From contig CADCXD010000010.1 in assembly GCA_902806575.1 (NCBI GenBank), forward strand, positions 868,001-932,000: a stretch of 64,000 nucleotides of DNA. The letters run 5' to 3'. Positions 57,833-64,000 of the stretch are shown here, in pieces. The notes under the pieces were generated by a model. It was not told the DNA's origin. It made no database searches and saw nothing but the letters and a program-made list of their open reading frames with translations. Numbering within the stretch: position 1 is the stretch's first letter; each line of letters begins with the position of its first letter. Made by a program: the position numbers and the translations under genes. This DNA is from Jackrogersella multiformis. Taxonomy: Eukaryota; Ascomycota; Sordariomycetes; Xylariales; Hypoxylaceae.

Positions 57833-58939
57833 TTACTGACAGGGGACGATCCAGGCACCGATTCCATCTTGAAACTCGGCGTCTTGGCCGACGCCAGCCT
57901 GTAGAAATTCAATGACAAAATCCCTTACACTGCTCACATGCCAACTCATCTTGCGAGCACCGTTGGAGCCAGACATCTGACCGCATTCGAAAATACCAAT
58001 AGTGGTGTTGTCGCCGGGGAAGACCTGGTGCAACTCCGTGTTATTCCATGCCGCGTTACCATCGTCAGCCGCGAGATGGAACGTCATACCCGAGTTTGAC
58101 ACAACCTCTTGTTCTAGACCGCTAAAGCTATAGCAGGGGTAGCCATGGGGAAGAGAGGTGCAGACCGGCATGCGGAATTGGAGTGCACACAGTGAAGATT
58201 CGGCAGCATCCGCAGCAAGGAAATCTTCGGGGATCGTGTAATCGAATATGGTGCTGCTACCTGGAGCGATTATAGCTTCTACGGAAGTATTACCCCCGCC
58301 AGTAAGAGAGGAATTGCTAGGTCTTAGTCTATAAGGAGCAAGTGATGGCGCTGATGGCGATACGGAGCATGCTTCAGGGGAGTCTTGGCGTCGTAAGGGC
58401 TGACTCGGCCGCACTGCTTCAGAACGGGTTGTAACATTGGCATGACTATTAGAGCTTGCAGAGCAGACATCTGTCTCATCTACAAGTGATAATGCGACTA
58501 ATATGCAGTTAGTCTTATCAGTCTTGTCCGAATATATATCGTAGGTCTGCTCGGTGCCTGAACCTATTGGGCACGCGTAGAAGGTGCCAGGACCACTGTC
58601 GTATGTGAGATAGGACTTCCCGTCTGCTTTTGGAGACGTGATGTCGAATGCTGTGGTACCGACAGCACCTTGATAGCATTCGAACTGATAGTCAGGGCCT
58701 CTCATGAAGCAATTGTGTTTCATACTGTCCTGTATGGTCTTGGTCGTCTTATCTAAACAGAATCCGCCCTGTTGGAAGGTACCGCCTAAGAGCAAATCGC
58801 CAACATGATCTTCTAGAACGGTTTCGTTCACCTTTCCTACCGAAGCGAGTTGAAAGCAGCAGCCATTATTGGCTTGCCTGGTTCGTACGGTGGCGCAGGT
58901 GGCCGTGGTGAATAGCAGAGCTTGAACGAATGACTTCAT
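57833..58939 (-). CDS. Secreted But2-domain protein
   Basis: A single exon gives 368 residues. A signal peptide (MKSFVQALLFTTATCAT) is followed by a cysteine-bearing N-terminal part (NNGCCFQLASVGKVNETVLEDHVG). It has a Ser/Pro-rich linker around residues 160-210, then a But2-like C-terminal domain (FDYTIPEDFLAADAAESSLCALQFRMPVC...YSFSGLEQE...WNNTELHQVFPG...FECG), as found in many secreted or surface fungal proteins. The family was named for a ubiquitin-like-protein binder in fission yeast, but secreted members have no established function. Several NxT/NxS sequons are present. No GPI signal is seen at the C-terminus (GAWIVPCQ), so it is probably released. It could be an effector or cell-wall protein; that is inference. 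Confidence 0.85.
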   Translation of the reverse strand: MKSFVQALLFTTATCATVRTRQANNGCCFQLASVGKVNETVLEDHVGDLLLGGTFQQGGFCLDKTTKTIQDSMKHNCFMRGPDYQFECYQGAVGTTAFDITSPKADGKSYLTYDSGPGTFYACPIGSGTEQTYDIYSDKTDKTNCILVALSLVDETDVCSASSNSHANVTTRSEAVRPSQPLRRQDSPEACSVSPSAPSLAPYRLRPSNSSLTGGGNTSVEAIIAPGSSTIFDYTIPEDFLAADAAESSLCALQFRMPVCTSLPHGYPCYSFSGLEQEVVSNSGMTFHLAADDGNAAWNNTELHQVFPGDNTTIGIFECGQMSGSNGARKMSWHVSSVRDFVIEFLQAGVGQDAEFQDGIGAWIVPCQ

Positions 58940-60552
58940 GGTTGATTTTCCCGCTGAATTATTGTGGTTGAACGAGTGTAGATGGGATGGATGGTGGATG
59001 ACAGATTGGATTGTAAGTATTTGTCAGTGTTTTGTGAGTGATCTTCTAGAAAAAATGAATGGACAGTAGTGTAGACGGTAGTGTAGACGGTAGTGTAGAC
59101 GGATGACGGACGACGGACGATCAAAAGGTGAAGATCGGAAGATCGGTTCCACAAGCGAGCGAATATGACGTATCTAAGGCAATTAGAAAATTAGGATAAC
59201 TAAGTCAGGAATATCTTGACTTAAGAAGACAAGAGGATTAACTAAAGGATTAATAAAAGATTAGAAAAGGAAAATATTATTATGGTAGTGTGGTGAAGGT
59301 CGGTTGGATGCGGTTGGAAGGTTTCTGTATAGGTGCAGCTGTTCGACTTGCCATGGAATGTTTATTCGAAACAGCCACCCTTTTTAAACTTCAGCTAGCT
59401 GTCAGGAGCAACAAAAAGGACGCAGATCGGACAATATTTAGGTACCTACCTAGGTAGGTAATACAATGGTGGAACCAATATAACCGAACATAGCCCTTCT
59501 CGATACAATAGAGAGGATTAGGCTTGCCTTTCAATCTGCAATTTCAACAAACAAACCCATTATGTGGAACGTCATAGGAGGGAAGCTGCAGGTAAAGCGT
59601 TACTATGTACCTGCATAGTATGTACATAAATATAAATACGTACAATCTTGTACCATACCATAATTCCACGCTAATCGGGAGATCTACACAGGCATTCTCC
59701 ACATGCCGGCGACGATATAGGTACCTACCTATTATGTCTCACATATAATATTTCGATATGCCGATAGCTTCTGATAATTTAATTTCCGTAAAGCCGATAA
59801 CAATTTCCACCTTGCGCTTCACATAAGATTTATCAGATTGGTCCTTATATTTTCAGTATAAGGTTGAATTCATTGTTTACAGAAAAACTCTGATTTTACC
59901 AACGGTAAAATCTTCTATGTTAGAGCACTATTGTCTCATAACAAGTCACGTAAGTAACCAAAGTTTAAAGATATCTCCAATACATAAAGACCAAATATCC
60001 TCGACACACGGACCACCTAAATAGAAGAGCCTAAGGTCCAAAAGCACGTGATAAAAGAAGATACCCATCTTATCACATGATAAAAGGAGATGGTCTCTGA
60101 CAAGATTCATCATTTATCATTTATTAATATCATGAAATTATCGTCGATGGAGATAATGAATTCATATATAGAGTATACATTGCTAGGGAATGTAATGCAA
60201 CTATCGAAGCGTTTACTAGCATATACCTAGGTATGTATATAATTTCGTACCTGCATACGGTCCTTGTTCCATCACCGGTCAGTTATATTACCCCCGCAGC
60301 CCCGTTTGACCCTGTAGAGCACACAAATTTCGTAGCCAACGTAACTAAGGAAGATTCATCTAAGGTACCTAGGTACCTAGCTTAAAGCTTCTCGACTAGG
60401 GTAACATCGTCTATGACTAACTGTAGCCGCGAGGCCGTATTCTAGAGCTGTAACCACACGACCTTAATATAATCCAAATTCATTCCTCAGACTTTGTGGC
60501 AGCCAAACACCTAAACCTTCATCTAAAAAACTCGGGGTATCAGAATTCTTTT
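58940..60552. other. 1.6-kb spacer
   Basis: This holds the promoter and leader of the But2 gene, with a 12-nt triple repeat (listed separately), then AT-rich DNA to 60250 and motif copies at 59440-59460 and 60363-60380. No gene is supported. Confidence 0.6.
59066..59101. repeat. Three tandem 12-nt repeats upstream of the But2 gene
   Basis: GTAGTGTAGACG is repeated three times exactly, about 130 bp upstream of the start codon at 58939, followed by GACG-rich sequence. Its position in the probable leader or promoter could affect expression; this is untested. Confidence 0.85.
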
Positions 60553-63500
60553 TTATAATTCATCCGTCTCGTCATCGGACAGCCAGATAGATAGAGACGC
60601 CCTCTTCGAGTTCGTTGGCGTAACTTCCTTCTTAACGTGTTTCACATCCGTGACGAGAGGGGAGGTGTTCTTTACCTCTTGTTTGACCTCTTGTTTGACT
60701 TCCTGCTTGACTTCTTGCTTAATAGCTGGCGTACCAAACTTAGCCTCCTCCATCTTAACATCATTCTCATCTGTATCGTCCTCGGTCTCCGTCAAAGTAT
60801 TCTTGGCATCCTCGACCTTCACACCCACCATCTTGATGTCTTCTTTCGTTTCTGGCTCTACCTTCGAGCCGACATCTGCATCTACGACTTCGCCTAGATG
60901 CTTCAGCTTCTCCGCGCGCTTCCTGTAGAAAAGTTCTAGACAATTCCTTCGTTCTTCCTGAGTCATGCTTTCGACAGCTAAGGCGAACTCCGTCACACTA
61001 GGGAAGTTGAATGTCTTTGCCATCGTGCAGAACTGGCGTTGTCTGACGTCTACCGGAGGGTTGTATTCATACTCGAACGACCTCCCAGCACCACCCTCAG
61101 CTGAAGCATCCTGGCTGTTGAAGAACAAGGCACGGGCCGCCAGGTCGTAGTTTTGACTTACAGCCATCTCCGCCTGCCGTGATAGCTCATCCTCAACTTT
61201 TGATGAGCCGACAACTTCAGAATTCTCGTGGGTATATTCGACTCCTTCGGAAGCGAGGATTGCCTGGATAGGGTCGATGTGCGTCGGTTTCCGTGCTGCT
61301 GCTGATTTCAGGATACCATCTTTGTTGTCGTCCTTGGTGAGAACGGCAGATAATTGCTTCAGACCGCCAGTCTCGTCGTCGTCGGCGTTGGCCTCTTTCT
61401 TGATGAAGTGGTCCTCCTCAGAATCCCTAGCTGCCTTGTCCATATCGATATCTATCAGCTTCACACCCGCCTTAGCTTCAGCAATGTTAGTTTTATTCAC
61501 AATATCACGGAGGACGACTTGATCGCCATTATACGTTAGTAAATTCCGGAGTCCGAATATTTCTCCCTTGCGATCGGAATCCTGCTGTACTCCTTTGAAG
61601 TAGCGGCGTTCGTTGGAAGCATTGTACCCAATGTTTGCCTGTTGCTGCTTATAGATTTGCCTTGCATAGGTAATCTCTTCAATGGTGCCAGTCGAGACGA
61701 GACGATAGACCTCCACATCACGCACTTGACCGATACGGTAAGCACGATCCTGTGCCTGGAGGTCGTAGGAGGGATTCCAATGAGGATCCATTATAACGAC
61801 TTTGTTGGCAGATGTGATGTTAAGTCCGACGCCGCCGGCTTTAGTAGAAATCAGAAACACAAATTGATTGGGATCTGAATTGAAATCGTCAACAACTTGT
61901 TGCCGCTCTTCGTAGCTCAGAGACCCATCCAGGTAGCTAAAATTATAACTCGTGTTATTGAACAGATGCTGTATAATCTTCAGCAGTCGAACGCTGTGTG
62001 AGAAGACCAGGACTTTGTCACCACTAGTGTGCCAGAATTTTAGGAGTTTCTTCAAAACCTTCCATTTCCCACAATACTCGGGATTAGCTAGATTGAGCAG
62101 TGAATCTCGGCTATTGTAATGTTCCTTCCACGTTTGAGGCATGGCAGCTTGAAGGAATCGGAGTTCTCGCCTGTGCTTGTCTGGAATGTCCGAGTTTTGC
62201 GGGATGATGAGGTTGAAATGATTAGACAATTTTTGCAATGAGATGATGATGGGAAACACTTGTGATTTCCATGATTCCCCATCGGCATCGATTTTAAAAC
62301 AGCACCATCCTCGCTTGCCTTTCGATCCGCATGGGCAGAAATCGAACGCGGCTCGGACGAAGTTCACAAGTTCGCTATCGAGCAGGTTTTCATATGCTTC
62401 ACGTTGTAGGTCGGAAAGTGGACAGAATACCACTCTGTCACTCTTCTTGGGCAGCTGGTGGGCAATCAGGCTCTTCATTCGGCGAAGGAAAAATCGAGGG
62501 AGAAGATTGAAGCGAAGCTTCTTTGCCGTCTTGCGGGCCTCGCTCAGCTGAGGAATGGTAGCATCATGCGATTGGCCGATAGTTAGTGGCTTACATATAG
62601 TACTCTTCCATTCTCCCAGTGTCCCGAATTGCCCGGGATTTGTCCAGTTCAACAAGGCCCAGAGTTCTTCGTATTTGTTTTGGATCGCTGTCCCAGTCAA
62701 GCCGATCCTGCAGAGGGAGTTGACCTGGTTCATTGCTTTCGTGATTTCAGCGACGATGTCCTTGATCGAGTGGCATTCGTCCGCCACAACAACGTCCCAG
62801 GGTACCCTGTTGACCTCGTCGCGGCTGTTCTTGTAGGTGGTATAGGTCGTGATCATGATTTCTAGCCTTCCTGCCCTGGCAGTGCCTAGAACGTCATCTC
62901 TATTTGCGCCGTGATACAAGTCAGCGTCCCACCATCCCCATCGATCCAGCTCGTTCTTCCAGTTCTGAATCAACGAACCCGGGCAGATGATCAAGGCGCG
63001 AGGATACCAATCATCCTTAACTCTTCGGAATTTCCTCATCCTCTTGGCATCGCGACGATCACCGGTCTTGCCGAACATCGCGGTGAGAAAGGCGGCAACC
63101 TGGACAGTTTTTCCCAGTCCCATATCGTCGCCAAGGATTCCGCCTTTTTGATAGACGAATAGTTGGTGGAGGAACTTGACTCCGTCAATTTGATAGTCAC
63201 GAAGATATTGAGCGATGGAAGCCGGGATGACACCAGCTGAATGTTCTAGAACCACATCCTTATAAGGACGACAAGACTTAATCCCGCTTTTTTGGTCAAA
63301 CTGAGGTTTCTCCTCCAAGTCTGCTAGCCTTTCATCGTCCGAAAAGTAGATATCTGAATAGTCTGGGGGCAATCGTAACCCGCCTTCACGTAGAATTTCA
63401 CGATTCTGATTGAATTGTCTACGACGGTCTTGTATGTATTGAGGAAGTGATTTCCCTGGAATATCCGAGTCTGAACAAGACGCACCATCATCGTCCTTCG

Positions 63501-63786
63501 GGGCCTTCTTTTTCTGTGGTCTACCAGCTTTGCGCGCCTGGTTCTTTGCAGTGGCTTTAGCCTTGCCTTTGCCTTTTATGGAAGGCGATGACTTCCGGCT
63601 CCCTTTCCGCTTCTTGAATGCCTCGTATATAACATCAGAGTCATCGCTCCATTCTACCTTATCCAGGGCCTCTTGATTTAATTTGCGCTTCTTGGTGGAG
63701 GCTGCCGTAACGGGTTTATCTGATGCTTCCGACGATTCGGTAGCTTCATCATCTGAAATGACGATAGAATCTGAAGGCTGGGCCAT
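60553..63786 (-). CDS. SNF2-family ATPase, ERCC6L2/Rad26-like
   Basis: A single long frame gives 1077 residues with all SNF2 helicase motifs: GDDMGLGKT (about residue 225), CPGSLIQNW, DECH box VVADECHSIK, LTGTAIQN, KVLVFSHSVRLL, STKAGGVGLNITSANKVVIMDPHWNP and QAQDRAYRIGQ. The block RYFKGVQQDSDRKGEIFGLRNLL after the motor is typical of ERCC6L2-like proteins and points to that branch rather than to chromatin remodelers. It contains an NFVRAAFDFCPCGSKGKRGWCCF insertion with cysteines that may bind metal. ERCC6L2 relatives act in DNA damage and double-strand-break handling; the fungal role is inferred. The N-terminus is basic and serine-rich, and the C-terminus is acidic with a KQEV repeat. No intron is evident. 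Upstream sequence to the window edge holds only a promoter-like region. Confidence 0.94.
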   Translation of the reverse strand: MAQPSDSIVISDDEATESSEASDKPVTAASTKKRKLNQEALDKVEWSDDSDVIYEAFKKRKGSRKSSPSIKGKGKAKATAKNQARKAGRPQKKKAPKDDDGASCSDSDIPGKSLPQYIQDRRRQFNQNREILREGGLRLPPDYSDIYFSDDERLADLEEKPQFDQKSGIKSCRPYKDVVLEHSAGVIPASIAQYLRDYQIDGVKFLHQLFVYQKGGILGDDMGLGKTVQVAAFLTAMFGKTGDRRDAKRMRKFRRVKDDWYPRALIICPGSLIQNWKNELDRWGWWDADLYHGANRDDVLGTARAGRLEIMITTYTTYKNSRDEVNRVPWDVVVADECHSIKDIVAEITKAMNQVNSLCRIGLTGTAIQNKYEELWALLNWTNPGQFGTLGEWKSTICKPLTIGQSHDATIPQLSEARKTAKKLRFNLLPRFFLRRMKSLIAHQLPKKSDRVVFCPLSDLQREAYENLLDSELVNFVRAAFDFCPCGSKGKRGWCCFKIDADGESWKSQVFPIIISLQKLSNHFNLIIPQNSDIPDKHRRELRFLQAAMPQTWKEHYNSRDSLLNLANPEYCGKWKVLKKLLKFWHTSGDKVLVFSHSVRLLKIIQHLFNNTSYNFSYLDGSLSYEERQQVVDDFNSDPNQFVFLISTKAGGVGLNITSANKVVIMDPHWNPSYDLQAQDRAYRIGQVRDVEVYRLVSTGTIEEITYARQIYKQQQANIGYNASNERRYFKGVQQDSDRKGEIFGLRNLLTYNGDQVVLRDIVNKTNIAEAKAGVKLIDIDMDKAARDSEEDHFIKKEANADDDETGGLKQLSAVLTKDDNKDGILKSAAARKPTHIDPIQAILASEGVEYTHENSEVVGSSKVEDELSRQAEMAVSQNYDLAARALFFNSQDASAEGGAGRSFEYEYNPPVDVRQRQFCTMAKTFNFPSVTEFALAVESMTQEERRNCLELFYRKRAEKLKHLGEVVDADVGSKVEPETKEDIKMVGVKVEDAKNTLTETEDDTDENDVKMEEAKFGTPAIKQEVKQEVKQEVKQEVKNTSPLVTDVKHVKKEVTPTNSKRASLSIWLSDDETDEL
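60677..60720 (-). repeat. KQEV tandem repeat in SNF2 protein C-terminus
   Basis: Four near-identical 12-nt units encode KQEVKQEVKQEVKQEV before the final 45 residues. It is a likely length-variable tract. Confidence 0.9.
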
Positions 63787-64000
63787 GTTTCTTATTACAG
63801 GGTAGGGGGTGGCAAGTGGTGTTAGTCATGCTAACATGCCAAGCTACACATTATGGGTGCCTAGGGATTATGAGAACTTGAGAAGCATCGTAGGATGAAT
63901 TGTGTAGTGAAGTTGATGAACTACCTATAGTGTAGGTACCTACCTAGGGTAAGGTAAGAAAGACCCTTGGGAATTGAGGAACTAAGAAATTAAGAAATTA
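63787..64000. other. Promoter-side flank of the SNF2 gene
   Basis: These 214 bases upstream of the SNF2 start contain one GGTACCTACCTAGGG motif copy (63936-63950) and end in AATTAAGAAATTAAGAAATT. No coding sequence is seen. Confidence 0.6.

Noticed and set aside
1..64000. tRNA and 5S rRNA genes
   Set aside because: I looked for B-box-like GGTTCGANTCC with matching acceptor stems on both strands and found no convincing case. A covariance-model scan would be decisive.

Overview
The window looks like nuclear DNA of a filamentous ascomycete, most likely a Sordariomycete. The evidence is short GT-AG introns of about 45-100 nt inside most genes, HET-domain incompatibility proteins, a LaeA-like methyltransferase, a Snf1 kinase, a sterol C-24(28) reductase, a GPI-anchored GH72 enzyme, and long gene-free spacers dotted with a short palindromic motif (variants of TACCTAGGTA). 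I saw no rRNA, tRNA, CRISPR array or autonomous transposon. All exon models were built by eye from reading frames and splice signals. No database search was run.

Layout. 1-10 kb: a gene-free left end with one small inverted-repeat element, a five-exon cytochrome P450 (+), a branched-chain aminotransferase (+), an unrecognised coiled-coil protein (-) and a membrane-anchored histidine phosphatase (-). 10-22 kb: a HET-domain protein (+), a nine-exon secreted L-amino-acid oxidase (-), a Helo-like/STAND N-terminal-domain protein (+) and ERG4 (+). 22-31 kb: DPB2, the DNA polymerase epsilon B subunit (-), a conserved small fungal protein, possibly mitochondrial (+), and SNF1 (+). 31-40 kb: a DadA-type FAD oxidoreductase (-), a single-pass membrane protein of the pepsin fold with both catalytic motifs lost (+), a second HET-domain protein (+) and an acidic downstream ORF. 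40-50 kb: eIF2-beta (-), a Mim2-like mitochondrial import factor (+), a J-domain protein (+), a second inverted-repeat element and a GH72 glucanosyltransferase (+). 50-64 kb: a LaeA-like methyltransferase in eight exons (-), about 3 kb without a gene, a TauD-type dioxygenase (-), a secreted But2-domain protein (-) and an ERCC6L2-like SNF2 ATPase (-).

The genes do not form one pathway. Housekeeping genes (ERG4, DPB2, SNF1, eIF2-beta, Mim2-like, SNF2) alternate with accessory genes: P450, amino-acid oxidases, dioxygenase, methyltransferase, and self/non-self candidates (two HET proteins, one Helo-like protein). No PKS, NRPS or terpene synthase is present, so I do not call a biosynthetic cluster.

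The most useful points for a second look are: the dispersed palindrome that avoids coding exons; two non-autonomous inverted-repeat elements; the catalytically dead aspartic-protease-like receptor; stopless in-frame introns in the aminotransferase and the oxidase that make naive ORF translations wrong; a GC-AG intron in the P450; and a 13-nt micro-exon in the methyltransferase.
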